The position numbers and the translations under genes are program-made. Source: Actinomycetes bacterium (GTDB lineage Bacteria; Actinomycetota; Acidimicrobiia; Acidimicrobiales; Acidimicrobiaceae). Taken from it: 62,009 nt of DNA. Location: NCBI GenBank assembly GCA_021826315.1, contig JAKAZZ010000010.1, positions 1-62,009 on the forward strand, read 5' to 3'. The notes beneath the pieces were generated by a model. That model had not been told where the DNA came from, did no database searches, and worked only from the letters and a program-made list of their open reading frames with translations. This document shows, piece by piece, positions 53,546 through 62,009 of this stretch (position 1 is its first letter; each line of letters starts with the position of its first letter).

Positions 53546-54025
53546 CTAGCTCCAACCAAGTCTCGTTGAAAGCATCTTTTCGTCGGGTTCGGGTGAGGCT
53601 TTTGCGAAGAGCGCAAAGCCCTCTTCAACCTCGTTGAGGTCGGCCTCACCTAGATTTGCAACCACTTCTGTGATCATTCCTCTCCGCGATTCGGTTACCC
53701 GGCGAAGCAGTTGCGATCCCTCGTTGGTAATTGTTATGATTACCTGCCGCCTGTCATCTAGGTGCGCTTTTCGGTCGATCAATCCTTTCTTGAGCAGGTC
53801 ATCGCAGAGCCGCGTTGCTGATGCAGGAGCGAGAGAGGTCTCCTTTACGATCTCACTCATTGGGAGATCGCCCCGTCCGCCAAGAATCACCAGGATTCGA
53901 TATTGGGGGATAGAGATTGTCTCCTCGATTTCGTTCAGGGACTTTACCGCTATGGATAAGATCGCTCTCGAAGAGCGCAGGATGGAGTCAACAACTGATT
54001 CGCTTTCATTATGAAATAGTTCCAT
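53546..54025 (-). CDS. MarR-family regulator
   Basis: A 159-residue winged-helix protein. The DNA-binding part is LPMSEIVKETSLAPASATRLCDDLLKKGLIDR near residues 54-85, followed by the wing DDRRQVIITITNEG, typical of MarR; flanking helices form the dimer. Ten bases separate it from the ClC gene, so the two form an operon. The promoter has TATAAT ending ten bases before the ATG, and a palindrome overlaps the start codon, suggesting autorepression. The ligand is unknown. Confidence 0.92.
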   Translation of the reverse strand: MELFHNESESVVDSILRSSRAILSIAVKSLNEIEETISIPQYRILVILGGRGDLPMSEIVKETSLAPASATRLCDDLLKKGLIDRKAHLDDRRQVIITITNEGSQLLRRVTESRRGMITEVVANLGEADLNEVEEGFALFAKASPEPDEKMLSTRLGWS

Positions 54026-54040
54026 ATTGGAAATATTATA
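54016..54040 (-). promoter_or_regulatory. MarR-ClC promoter with overlapping palindrome
   Basis: On the minus strand TATAAT (54035-54040) lies about ten bases upstream of ATG 54025, so transcription should start within a few bases of the start codon (near-leaderless). A 21-bp palindrome (54016-54036, core TTCC-ATATT-GGAA, eight of ten pairs matching) covers that start. This is where a MarR autorepressor would bind. Confidence 0.55.
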
Positions 54041-54140
54041 GCGAATATCAAGAATGTTGTGGTTTTTTGAGGTTTGATGGTGCGCGAATTACTGTTGCAC
54101 TGCGCACTTGAGATCTTGTCTCGCGAGAGAAGGCAGTTGT

Positions 54141-54225
54141 TGGTGCGGACGGGGAGACTCGAACTCCCAAGCCTTTCGGCACTAGAACCTAAATCTAGCG
54201 CGTCTGCCAATTTCGCCACGTCCGC
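54141..54225 (-). tRNA. tRNA-Leu (anticodon TAG)
   Basis: Acceptor stem GCGGACG/CGTCCGC, discriminator A, and an encoded CCA end. The anticodon stem CTAGA/TCTAG encloses loop TTTAGGT, giving anticodon TAG for CUA-type leucine codons. The long variable arm (TGCCGAAAGGCT) is as expected for leucine tRNA, and the T-loop reads GTTCGAGTC. 85 bases including CCA. Confidence 0.95.
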
Positions 54226-54390
54226 GTGTTTTGAATTGCGAATAACAAACATAGTCGCTCACTTGGGCCGAGCGGACCATGCTCTTTGGAAACGCGGACG
54301 AATTGTTATTCGCCGATCGATTGGATGAAAGTTGCCCCGACGGTGTTGTATTTGTGTAACAAACTCTTATTGATCTATTAGCTTGGAGAT

Positions 54391-55026
54391 ATGGATTTTA
54401 CGATGCAGTCGACTAACTCAACCATTAATCAACTCATGATGGCCGGCGACCCAACTCGCCTCGAGTCTGGATCTGACATCTTCCAAAGACTTTTGCGTGA
54501 GCGCATTATATTTCTTGGCAGTGTTGTGGACCAGGCGATGGCAAACGCTATCTGCGCCCAGCTTCTATTGCTTGAGGCAGAAGACCCAACGAAGGACATT
54601 GCGCTTTACATCAACTCTCCAGGTGGATCGGTAACAGACGGCCTAGCGATCTATGACACTATGCAATATGTAAGCTGTGATATCGCTACGATCTGCTTGG
54701 GACTAGCGGCTTCGATGGGGCAATTCCTTCTCTGCGCAGGTACCCCAGGCAAGCGTTTTGCTCTTCCTCACTCAAGAATTATGATGCACCAACCATCTGC
54801 GCAGATGCAGGGTCAAGCTGCCGATATCGCGATTCAAGCCGAGCAAATTGGCTATATGAAGAAGATGCTCGCTGAGCGAATTGCAATGCATACCGGTCAG
54901 GACTTAGCGACGGTTCAGAGAGACTCAGAGCGTGACCGCTGGTTTACGGCTGAGTCAGCTAAAGAGTATGGTTTCATTGATCAAGTTATTACTCGATCTT
55001 CGTCAGCGAAGATTTCAACCAAGTAG
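54391..55026 (+). CDS. clpP: ClpP, ATP-dependent Clp protease proteolytic subunit
   Basis: A 211-residue serine protease. The triad S108 (GLAASMGQ), H133 (RIMMHQPS) and D182 (DSERDRW) has the same spacing as in E. coli ClpP, and YINSPGGSV is the oxyanion block. ClpP forms a double heptameric ring that degrades proteins fed by Clp ATPases, including tmRNA-tagged ones. A second in-frame ATG lies at 54403. No clpX or second clpP gene is adjacent, although actinobacteria usually have paired clpP genes, so this may be one of several paralogs. Confidence 0.95.
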   Translation: MDFTMQSTNSTINQLMMAGDPTRLESGSDIFQRLLRERIIFLGSVVDQAMANAICAQLLLLEAEDPTKDIALYINSPGGSVTDGLAIYDTMQYVSCDIATICLGLAASMGQFLLCAGTPGKRFALPHSRIMMHQPSAQMQGQAADIAIQAEQIGYMKKMLAERIAMHTGQDLATVQRDSERDRWFTAESAKEYGFIDQVITRSSSAKISTK

Positions 55027-55075
55027 GCTTGAAAGACTTATTGAATTTTCAACAAATTGAATTGTAGGAGTGGAC

Positions 55076-56020
55076 GTGTTAGATCACTTTCAATCCGAGG
55101 AGCACTCTGAGGGTAGTGATAGAGGGCGCGTAAGCAGAAGTGAGCTTCACGTAGTCGCGGCCTCTATCAGCGTGCCAAAGCGTATTGTGCGCCTTTGGGA
55201 ATACCGCCCACTGCTAGCTAGCATGGTTCGCAAGGAACTCTCGGTCAAATATAAAAACAGTGTATTGGGCTTTGTTTGGTCGATGTTGAACCCGGCGTTG
55301 ACCCTAGTCATATACTACGTAGTTTTCCAATTAGTCTTCAAAAACGGAATTCCGCAATTTGCGATATTTTTGCTTTGTGGTTTAGTCGTCTGGAACTTTT
55401 TTGCAAACGCAATTATGGGTGCAACTGGATCGATCGTAGCAAACGCTGGAATAATAAAGAAGGTTTCGTTCCCTCGCGAGGTACTGCCTCTTGCTTCCGT
55501 CGGTTCGTCGATGGTATTTTTCTTTTTGCAAGGTATCGTCCTAATCATCGCGCTTGTGGTAGCGCGAGATGTGCCGGCTTTTTCGTACCTACCACTTGTG
55601 CTCTTTGCGTTTGTTGACCTGATGATCTTCTCTGGAGCTTTGGCTATTCTCCTGGGAGCACTAAACGTCTTCTACAGAGATACGCAGCACTTGCTTGAGA
55701 TAGTTTTGATGGCATGGTTTTGGGCAACCCCGGTTGTCTACCCCTATCAGCAGATTGCAGGTACCTTATCTCGTCACGGCATCTTGTTTTTGGATTTCAT
55801 AAGTCCAATGACTGCCATTATCTTGACCTTCCAGCGAGCCCTCTATGCCAAGGTGTCACCTCTAGGCAGCCTTCATACCGTAGTTCATATACTCCCAACG
55901 AATTCAGTACTCTGGTTTGCTGGTCAGTTATCCATTGTTTTTATTGTTTCGACGGTTCTCTTTTTAATTGCGCTACGGGTATTTGGGCGCATGGAGGGAA
56001 ATTTTGCTGAGGAGCTTTAA
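55076..56020 (+). CDS. wzm: Polysaccharide ABC exporter permease (Wzm type)
   Basis: 314 residues from GTG 55076, which has AGGAG five bases upstream. The protein has six transmembrane helices and the ABC-2 pattern: LWEYRPLLASMVRKELSVKYKNSVLGFVWSMLNP near the N-terminus and GIIKKVSFPREVLPLASV, the coupling-helix region of O-antigen and teichoic acid exporters. With the ATPase encoded four bases downstream it should export lipid-linked polysaccharide. The glycan island within 10-20 kb could provide the cargo. Confidence 0.92.
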   Translation: MLDHFQSEEHSEGSDRGRVSRSELHVVAASISVPKRIVRLWEYRPLLASMVRKELSVKYKNSVLGFVWSMLNPALTLVIYYVVFQLVFKNGIPQFAIFLLCGLVVWNFFANAIMGATGSIVANAGIIKKVSFPREVLPLASVGSSMVFFFLQGIVLIIALVVARDVPAFSYLPLVLFAFVDLMIFSGALAILLGALNVFYRDTQHLLEIVLMAWFWATPVVYPYQQIAGTLSRHGILFLDFISPMTAIILTFQRALYAKVSPLGSLHTVVHILPTNSVLWFAGQLSIVFIVSTVLFLIALRVFGRMEGNFAEEL

Positions 56021-56023
56021 CCT

Positions 56024-57250
56024 TTGTCTAATGCAATAGAAGTCGAAGACGTCACTAAAGTCTTCCGTCTGTACTCCGAAAAGTTTTCATCGTTGAAAGA
56101 ACGAGTAATTCACGGAGGGAAGAATCCTTTCCAAGAGTTTTATGCCTTGAAAAATGTATCGCTTGAAATTCAAGAGGGTACCTCGGTCGGCCTGTTGGGT
56201 CACAATGGTTCGGGAAAATCTACTCTCTTGAAGACCATTGCTGGCATAATTCAACCTAATTCCGGAGAGATCCGAGTCAAAGGGCGCGTCTCGGCAATGC
56301 TCGAAGTTGGCGCGGGATTTCATCCTGAGCTTTCAGGACGTGATAACATCTTTCTTTCTGCGACACTCCTTGGGGTTCCCGTAAAAGAAGTCAAGTTGCG
56401 TTTCGATGAGATAGTAGAATTTAGTGAACTTGGTCAATTCATAGACAATCAAGTGAAGTACTATTCGTCGGGAATGTACGCTCGTCTTGGCTTTGCGGTA
56501 GCGGTGAATGTCGATCCCGACGTCCTCTTGGTTGACGAGGTGTTGGCTGTTGGGGATGAAAACTTTCAACGAAAATGTATCGACCGGATCAAATCCTTCC
56601 AAAAAGATGGTCGGACGATCGTATTTGTCTCGCACTCTCCAGATCTGGTTCGTGCGATCTGTGATTTTGCATATGTGCTTGATCATGGGAGTTTGATTGG
56701 TAAAGGATCGCCGGCGGATGCAATTGCCGAGTTGCGTGATTCTCTGAATCGCACCAAAGGCCAAGTTGGTGGGGCGATAGTCGAGGCAGCTGGATCAGTG
56801 TCTTCGTCAACTCCAGTCCACGAAGAGCAGGCAATTGCTATTACGTCCATCTCGGCTGTGGCGGATGGTGAGCAAAGTGGTGATAGCACACGCATTGCAC
56901 CTCATGACCCGTTGAAGATCGTAATCAACTATGCGGCTCGACGACAAGTTGGTGGCGCCAATATTACGCTCTCAATCCTCGCAGCTAATGGCGAGGCTGT
57001 CTTCTCTGCCAATAGTGAAGACCTAAAGATTGATCCATTTGATATCGATAGCGACGGAGTCTTCGAGCTCTACTTTGATACCGTCCCTCTTTTGGACGGG
57101 ACTTATGGACTAGCAGTAACCATAAATGACCATATGCGTAGTCCGATCGCTTGGGTTGAAGAGAAGGTGGGTTTTCAAGTTGTAAACCCCTCCCTTGCAA
57201 GTGGATTAGTGGCACTAGAATACAGGGTTAACTCGTTTTCTCGCAGTTAG
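56024..57250 (+). CDS. wzt: Polysaccharide ABC exporter ATPase with carbohydrate-binding tail (Wzt type)
   Basis: A 408-residue ATPase. Walker A is GHNGSGKST near residue 58, the signature YSSGMYARLGFA near 147, and Walker B VLLVDEVLAVGDE near 167. The C-terminal 140 residues (from about 265, ITSISAVADG to GLVALEYRVNSF) form a beta-sandwich like the Wzt C-terminal domain, which binds the modified end of the polysaccharide before export. TTG 56024 has GAGGAG upstream. It is translated with the permease. Confidence 0.93.
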   Translation: MSNAIEVEDVTKVFRLYSEKFSSLKERVIHGGKNPFQEFYALKNVSLEIQEGTSVGLLGHNGSGKSTLLKTIAGIIQPNSGEIRVKGRVSAMLEVGAGFHPELSGRDNIFLSATLLGVPVKEVKLRFDEIVEFSELGQFIDNQVKYYSSGMYARLGFAVAVNVDPDVLLVDEVLAVGDENFQRKCIDRIKSFQKDGRTIVFVSHSPDLVRAICDFAYVLDHGSLIGKGSPADAIAELRDSLNRTKGQVGGAIVEAAGSVSSSTPVHEEQAIAITSISAVADGEQSGDSTRIAPHDPLKIVINYAARRQVGGANITLSILAANGEAVFSANSEDLKIDPFDIDSDGVFELYFDTVPLLDGTYGLAVTINDHMRSPIAWVEEKVGFQVVNPSLASGLVALEYRVNSFSRS

Positions 57251-57296
57251 GGTTTCTATAGTCTCTCGTCCGGCTTAGACCGATTGAGGTGATTTC

Positions 57297-57839
57297 ATGC
57301 GTTATGTCGTGCTCTTGAGTGGAATCAACGTAGGGAAGCGACGCATAGCTATGTCTTCGCTTGCAGGTTGCTTTGAAGACCACGGCTTTTCCGGTGTTAG
57401 GACTTATATCGCTAGTGGAAACGTCTCGTTTGAGTCTGACTCTGTGCCCGAGAGCGAAGCTTTGGAGTGGCGTTTTGAGAAGACCTTTGGCTTTGGAACC
57501 TCAGTTGTTTTGTTCTCTCTAGCGGATCTAAACGAGCTCCTTGATCGGGTTAGTCGAACTTTGAGTGTTGCGATCGATCAAGGAGAACGACCCATCGCAG
57601 ATCCAAAAATTGAGGGATTTCGTTTCGTAGTGGCTGTTAGTAACGGCGTTCACCTTCTAAATAGTGGTGCATCAGTCGCTCGGGTTGAACTTCTTGATAG
57701 CTACTCTAGAGGTTCACTTTGGCGCTGGACAATTACAGATGGTCGTCCACCTGCATCAATGGAAAAGCTTTTTGTTGGAAAAGTTACTACACGCTTTGCG
57801 CACACCCTCGAAAAGATCTATCAGAATGCCGCTGGTTGA
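57297..57839 (+). CDS. DUF1697-family protein
   Basis: A 180-residue protein starting MRYVVLLSGINVGKRRIAMSSLAGCFEDHGFSGVRTYIASGNVSFES, which is the diagnostic N-terminal half of DUF1697. ATG 57297 has GAGGTG upstream. These proteins have a ferredoxin-like fold and no known function; they occur singly in many bacteria. It follows the exporter ATPase by 46 bases, but the family is not tied to polysaccharide export, so the adjacency is probably incidental. Confidence 0.88.
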   Translation: MRYVVLLSGINVGKRRIAMSSLAGCFEDHGFSGVRTYIASGNVSFESDSVPESEALEWRFEKTFGFGTSVVLFSLADLNELLDRVSRTLSVAIDQGERPIADPKIEGFRFVVAVSNGVHLLNSGASVARVELLDSYSRGSLWRWTITDGRPPASMEKLFVGKVTTRFAHTLEKIYQNAAG

Positions 57840-57922
57840 GTGTCGGCGTCTCTTTTGACCTTGCCAAGACACTGCAACCAGACGAATCGATGGAATCGTA
57901 ATTGATTGGTTTTCGCACATGC

Positions 57923-59095
57923 CTAACTGTTGGGTAGAAGCTGTTGTAAGAAGTCGTAATATCGGCGGGTTATGTTGTCTTCGAAGTAAAGGTTGTGTGC
58001 GTATTCATAGCCGGCAGCGCCTAGTTCTCCTGCGATATTCGGATCCTCTAGGAGCAGTTCGACGATTGCTTCAAAGGATGGATAGTCATCGAAGATGAGA
58101 CCGCCGTCCGACCTTTCGACGTGTTCCACTGTGGCTGTGCACGCTCCATGGACGATAACGGGTCGCTTCTTCTCCCATGACTCCATCAGAACGATTGAAA
58201 ACGATTCGTGTATCGAAGGTTGCACTAATGCGAGAGAATTTTCTAACAGAGTCGCCTTCGTTACTTCATCAATGGTTCCGAGAAGGACGATATCATCGTT
58301 CAGGTTTGGTGAAATGATGACCGGACCTGCGATCGCGAGTTTTAGATCACTGGGATGGCGTTCCTTGTAGATCAAGAAGTACTCTGCCAAAAGCGATACT
58401 CCTTTTTGGGGGTCTACTCTCCCAACATACAGGAGGTATCGCTCTGCTTGGAGTCTTTCATCCTCTAATTTATTGCTCGGTGCAAGTCGGTAAGGTGCAC
58501 CCAGGGTTAGGTTGGGGGTTGCGGCAACTCCATGGCGCTCTTCTACCATCTCCTTCTCTGAGTCAGTATGGTAGATGAGTGCGTCGGCCTTTCGAAATGC
58601 CTCTCCGATGTATTCGAGGTTAAAGATTGCTTCGTTGTGTGCAGCGGGGTGTACAACCTTTAAGGGAGTAGTAGCTGCTGCGATTCCTTCCGTTGTTGTG
58701 TGATAAAGGTATGGGTAAAATGCCAACACGTCTCCGTCGTATTGGCTAACTGCAGCAATCAAATCCTCGGAAATTGGACCCTGAGAGAAGATTATTTCTC
58801 TACCAACTGCAACAGGCTGGCTAGCTGCTGATGCAAGAAGCTTCGAAGTCTTTTGGCTAAATGATTTGTCTCTGCCGGAGGTAACGGCAAAGCGATGAAC
58901 GACTACACCGTTTTCAACGGAAGTGCCCACTTGGTAGTGGTTCTCCCAAGTATCGATATCTTTTGCTGTTGTCGTAAAGATCTCAACTGAAACACCTAGG
59001 AGTCGAACTAGAGTTTCGGCGAGCATTCGAGCCGAGTATTCAGCGCCGCCTATGATTTCGCTTCCATAACGCGGCAAGACAAAGCAAAGTCTCAT
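57923..59095 (-). CDS. Family 4 glycosyltransferase
   Basis: A 390-residue GT-B enzyme. The N-terminal domain starts FVLPRYGSEIIGGAEYSARMLAE; the C-terminal nucleotide-sugar domain has LYVGRVDPQKGVSLLAEYF and the motif VQPSIHESFSIVLMESWEKKRPVIV with the conserved Glu pair. It adds sugars with retention of configuration, in the cytoplasm. It overlaps the upstream gene by four bases (ATGA), so the two are translated together. The exporter genes lie close by on the other strand. Confidence 0.9.
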   Translation of the reverse strand: MRLCFVLPRYGSEIIGGAEYSARMLAETLVRLLGVSVEIFTTTAKDIDTWENHYQVGTSVENGVVVHRFAVTSGRDKSFSQKTSKLLASAASQPVAVGREIIFSQGPISEDLIAAVSQYDGDVLAFYPYLYHTTTEGIAAATTPLKVVHPAAHNEAIFNLEYIGEAFRKADALIYHTDSEKEMVEERHGVAATPNLTLGAPYRLAPSNKLEDERLQAERYLLYVGRVDPQKGVSLLAEYFLIYKERHPSDLKLAIAGPVIISPNLNDDIVLLGTIDEVTKATLLENSLALVQPSIHESFSIVLMESWEKKRPVIVHGACTATVEHVERSDGGLIFDDYPSFEAIVELLLEDPNIAGELGAAGYEYAHNLYFEDNITRRYYDFLQQLLPNS

Positions 59096-60045
59096 TTAGT
59101 TGTCGATTCCTTTGCAACTGTCGCCGAAACAGTAGCGAACCATTCATCTTCGCGAGCCACTTTGGCCTCGGTAAATCCAAAGTATGTCAAGGTAGCGATG
59201 AACGACTTGGGTGAAATGACGTGCTTCGATTTTTCGATTACGAAAGTAACTTCACCGCCGACTTTTATCTTGCTACTGATCCTATTTAGCAGCCAAAAAA
59301 GATCATCTGGACTCAAGATATTCTCCTCGAGAATAATACGAGCCAGGGAGCGATCGTAATAGCGCTTTTCGATCTCAAGGGCTAGATCACTTGCGTGACG
59401 GATTGTCGTGTCGATGACGTGGGCTTGGGTGTCGATCTTGGGTGCTACAAGGCTCTCGAAGAAGACCCATGGCCTTTGAAGCGCTGTGGTATCTAAATCG
59501 CGATTGTGAATAATGAGGGTCGATCGGTCTTTGACGTTGTCACGCCGATGTTTTGCAGATGTAACTGCGAAGCTTTGTGCTTCAAGTGCTACTTCCGAAT
59601 TGGGTCCTTCTATGAGCCCTAGAAGAGTTCGCAACCGATTCGGATCACTACCGCTCATAACTACTTGATAGTCAGGGATGGTTGGGGAAAGTTCATTCTC
59701 AATCACCGTCAGTCTTTCAATGAGCTCTTCTTCGACCTTTAGAAGTGATTGTGTGAAGTTGTTGAATTGATGAACAAGGTGCCACAGGTAAAAGTTTTGA
59801 ATACGAAATCCGATGTACTTTGCATAATCAATCGGTTTTTTTCTTCCAATGAAGCGAAGGTGGGCAGTTGCTAGCGATGAGTGTCGAGTGGCTATATGCT
59901 GCTGTTCGATGTTGGTCTGATTGAGCTGATGCGTTACGGTCGACTCGGCAAGTGAAGTTCGTCTTCGCAGCTCAAGATTACCAGCTTCACGCTCTGCGAT
60001 AGCTCGCTTTCTCTTACCTACCTCTGTCTGCCAAGCTGAAACCAC
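59092..60045 (-). CDS. Glycosyltransferase-linked protein, possible degenerate methyltransferase
   Basis: A 317-residue protein that I do not firmly recognise. The N-terminal 120 residues are helical and charged, with a likely coiled coil (FTQSLLKVEEELIERLTVIENEL). The rest alternates strands and helices, and its end (KVGGEVTFVIEKSKHVISPKSFIATLTYFGFTEAKV) resembles the last part of Methyltransf_23-type methyltransferases. The SAM-binding glycine motif is not visible, so it is probably not a normal enzyme of that class. It overlaps the GT4 start by four bases, so it likely works with that enzyme. Confidence 0.65.
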   Translation of the reverse strand: MVSAWQTEVGKRKRAIAEREAGNLELRRRTSLAESTVTHQLNQTNIEQQHIATRHSSLATAHLRFIGRKKPIDYAKYIGFRIQNFYLWHLVHQFNNFTQSLLKVEEELIERLTVIENELSPTIPDYQVVMSGSDPNRLRTLLGLIEGPNSEVALEAQSFAVTSAKHRRDNVKDRSTLIIHNRDLDTTALQRPWVFFESLVAPKIDTQAHVIDTTIRHASDLALEIEKRYYDRSLARIILEENILSPDDLFWLLNRISSKIKVGGEVTFVIEKSKHVISPKSFIATLTYFGFTEAKVAREDEWFATVSATVAKESTTK

Positions 60046-60287
60046 TAATTACCTCTTATACATGCGCCTCTACTCTTCGATGATTCTAGTAAGGAAGATT
60101 TGAGATTTTACGAGGTGAATATTGACACTATTAGTGGTTCTAACAGGGTATTCCAAGGGATGTATCCAACGATGGATCGAAAGTGGAAATAAATATCACT
60201 AAGAGTGTCAAGTATCGCCGCTGATTCGTCGAAAAATTATAGATCGCAAGGATTGTGATTCAAGTGTCGCGGGAGGCGGATGCGAAG

Positions 60288-62009
60288 ATGAGTTACATGG
60301 GTGGAAGTCTTCGGTACTACAAGAGACCATCGAAGCTTCAGATTCTCAGACGACCTGCTGTCTTTGCAGGCGCAGGACTTGCCGGACTCCTTCCAAGTAG
60401 CCTCTCGCTCTTTTCGGCAAGTCCTGCCGGAGCGAGCGTAGACCCTTCGACGGTCATTAACTTTACGGGTCATGGCTGGGGTCATGGACGTGGAGCGGGC
60501 CAATATGGCCAATTGGGATATGCCGTTCTAGGTGGCTATAACACCAATCAAATTTTGGCCCACTACTACTCGAACACCACAGTTGGTAGCGTTGCGAATA
60601 ACCCAATTAGGGTACTACTCTCGGCTAACAGCGGCAACGACATAGTCGTAACCTCTCAATCGCCATTTACAGTAGCGGGCAGCGCGGTTGCGGCAAATTC
60701 AGAGGTTCGGATGCACCGTAATAGTGACGGTACATGGGAGATAGATCGCTCTACGAACACCACTGGATGCGCCACGAACCCTACTTGGTCGCCGCTTGGT
60801 ACCGTTTCCGAAGGCCAAGCCATAGTGGCACCTTCGACCTCAAACTACTCAAGCGAGACAAGCGCAAATGCTCTTGCCCTCTGTGAGGGTGGAACGGGCA
60901 TATTTTACCGTGGAACAATTTCAGCTGCTGACTACCAAGGTTCGCCTAGGACGGTCAATACTCTTGACGTTGAGGATTATCTCAGAGGAGTAGTTGCCTC
61001 TGAATCGCCTGCGTACTGGGCAACCCTTGGATCGACCGTTACAACGTCGGCTGGGACTTTTCAGACTGGGCTCTACGCGCTTGAAGCCCAAGCAGTCGAA
61101 GCTAGATCGTACGCGCTCTCGTCTCCGAATCAATTTGGATACGCAGACATTTGCGATAGCCCGTACTGCCAAGTGTACGGAGGTATGGCTGCCGAAAATA
61201 CATACAGCGACCAGGCCATCGCTGCTACCTCAGGTGAAGTCCTTCTTCTGAATGGTGCTATTGCGCGCACCGAATTCTCTTCATCTACGGGGGGTTATAC
61301 CGCAGGTGGTACATTTCCGGCGGTAGTTGATCAATATGATTCGATCTGCATACCAGGGGCTTGCAATACAAATCACACTTGGCAGACTTCCGTTACCGTT
61401 GGTCAAATTGAGCAAGCCTTTCCTCAAGTTGGAACTCTCTCTAGCGTCACCGTATCAGGACGAGATGGCAACGGAGACTACGGAGGACGTGTTGTAAACA
61501 TTACCCTCGGAGGAAGCGGTGGCAGCGTCACCGTTTCAGGTTCCACCTTCGCTGCCTACCTTGGATTGAATTCAAACTTCTTCACCTTCAGCGGCGGAGG
61601 CGGATTGCAGTTGAATCCGGATGCAGTATCGAATCCAAATAACGTCGGCCTCAATGTCGCGACCTCTAATGGTGCAATCATAAGTGTTGGATCAGGCGTC
61701 TCCTATGGTTCGATGCAGGGTGTGGCTTTGAATAAGCCAATCGTTGGTATGGCCCCAACGCCTGATGGCAAGGGTTACTGGCTGGTAGCATCCGACGGTG
61801 GAATCTTCTCATTTGGCGACGCCAACTTCTATGGCTCGACTGGCGCTATGAAGTTGAATAAGCCAATCGTTGGTATGGCTTCAACACCTGATGGCAAGGG
61901 TTACTGGCTGGTAGCATCCGACGGTGGAATCTTCTCATTTGGCGACGCCAACTTCTATGGCTCGACTGGCGCTATGAAGTTGAACAAGCCAATCGTTGGT
62001 ATGGCTTCA
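60288..62009 (+). CDS. SpoIID/LytB-domain exported protein with long C-terminal repeats (3' end cut by window)
   Basis: At least 574 residues run to the window edge without a stop. Residues about 20-55 are a signal sequence (RRPAVFAGAGLAGLLPSSLS, ending SPAGAS). Then follow NFTGHGWGHGRGAGQYGQLGYA and, further on, LDVEDYLRGVVASESPAYW with QAVEARSYAL, the SpoIID/LytB signature; SpoIID cuts glycan strands of peptidoglycan, and LytB enhances amidase. The final part carries 42-residue repeats (PDGKGYWLVASDGGIFSFGD). ATG 60288 is chosen; GTG 60264 and GTG 60255 in the same frame are alternatives. It is probably a wall-acting surface protein. Confidence 0.85.
   Translation, partial: MSYMGGSLRYYKRPSKLQILRRPAVFAGAGLAGLLPSSLSLFSASPAGASVDPSTVINFTGHGWGHGRGAGQYGQLGYAVLGGYNTNQILAHYYSNTTVGSVANNPIRVLLSANSGNDIVVTSQSPFTVAGSAVAANSEVRMHRNSDGTWEIDRSTNTTGCATNPTWSPLGTVSEGQAIVAPSTSNYSSETSANALALCEGGTGIFYRGTISAADYQGSPRTVNTLDVEDYLRGVVASESPAYWATLGSTVTTSAGTFQTGLYALEAQAVEARSYALSSPNQFGYADICDSPYCQVYGGMAAENTYSDQAIAATSGEVLLLNGAIARTEFSSSTGGYTAGGTFPAVVDQYDSICIPGACNTNHTWQTSVTVGQIEQAFPQVGTLSSVTVSGRDGNGDYGGRVVNITLGGSGGSVTVSGSTFAAYLGLNSNFFTFSGGGGLQLNPDAVSNPNNVGLNVATSNGAIISVGSGVSYGSMQGVALNKPIVGMAPTPDGKGYWLVASDGGIFSFGDANFYGSTGAMKLNKPIVGMASTPDGKGYWLVASDGGIFSFGDANFYGSTGAMKLNKPIVGMAS
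61728..62009 (+). repeat. 126-bp tandem repeats in the SpoIID-like gene
   Basis: Units start at 61728, 61854 and 61980 (the last cut after 30 bases), each 126 bases or 42 residues. Units 1 and 2 differ at only about four bases, and the visible part of unit 3 at one base. Such high identity at the DNA level points to recent duplication or gene conversion. A weaker, diverged unit precedes them near 61660-61725. Confidence 0.93.

Noticed and set aside
60237..60512. 91-residue minus-strand open frame at the start of the SpoIID-like gene
   Set aside because: Shadow of the plus-strand coding sequence, which has a signal peptide and a SpoIID domain.
1..62009. CRISPR array, toxin-antitoxin or prophage genes
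   Set aside because: No regularly spaced short repeats, Cas genes, phage structural genes or paired toxin-antitoxin frames were recognised; the tandem repeats present are within coding sequences or are too few.

Overview
The window reads as a chromosomal segment of a high-rank actinobacterium, most likely in or near the class Acidimicrobiia; the order of genes suggests a moderate-GC, environmental, possibly acidophilic relative of Acidimicrobium or Acidithrix. This is an inference. It rests on a mycothiol-type DinB-fold enzyme, a Suf system that carries a Rieske protein, many GTG/TTG starts, and a SpoIID-like protein whose C-terminal 42-residue repeats (core GYWLVASDGGIFSFGDA) are typical of that class. 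No 16S or ribosomal protein gene is present to settle it.

Layout. 1-3 kb: a stress-type CsbD protein, a 23-residue membrane peptide, and sufD-Rieske-sufC on the minus strand. 3-9.9 kb: an enoyl-CoA hydratase/isomerase, a four-cysteine small protein, an HtrA protease with its own two-component system, and a mycothiol-type enzyme. 10-11.5 kb: sufB, separated from the other suf genes. 11.7-23 kb: an S9 oligopeptidase, two envelope proteins (a RodZ-C-like protein and an FtsH-like protease), RmlC, a metallo-hydrolase, PilT with an EAL c-di-GMP protein, and a Thr-rich surface protein. 23-27 kb: acyl-CoA genes (MaoC hydratase, a methylsuccinyl-CoA-dehydrogenase-like protein) and a membrane protein. 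27.8-30.5 kb: a second two-component system followed by a small exported Ser/Thr-rich peptide. Both transcription units are preceded by 11-bp-spaced TCACAT-like direct repeats, which suggests a compact regulon.

30.9-32.2 kb is an intact-looking IS3-family element next to a decayed transposase. It marks the edge of a glycan island (32.9-47.8 kb). The island holds a 1265-residue methyltransferase/glycosyltransferase/RgpF-like protein, sugar epimerases and dehydrogenases, and a set of SIS isomerase, heptose kinase, nucleotidyltransferase and GmhB phosphatase. Together these predict synthesis of nucleotide-activated D-glycero-D-manno-heptose (the GDP-heptose route), with a transaldolase that could supply sedoheptulose 7-phosphate. 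About 1.2 kb of apparently empty DNA then separates the island from ssrA (tmRNA) and smpB.

50-60 kb: a JAMM peptidase, a DUF2079-like membrane protein, a MarR-ClC operon with a near-leaderless promoter, tRNA-Leu(TAG), ClpP, a Wzm/Wzt-type polysaccharide ABC exporter, DUF1697, and a glycosyltransferase pair. The exporter is a plausible exit route for the glycan made by the island. The window ends inside a SpoIID/LytB-domain protein with nearly identical 126-bp repeats. The strongest candidates for something not yet described are the heptose island in this lineage, the two-component system with its exported peptide, and a nucleotide-sugar dehydrogenase that lacks the usual catalytic cysteine.
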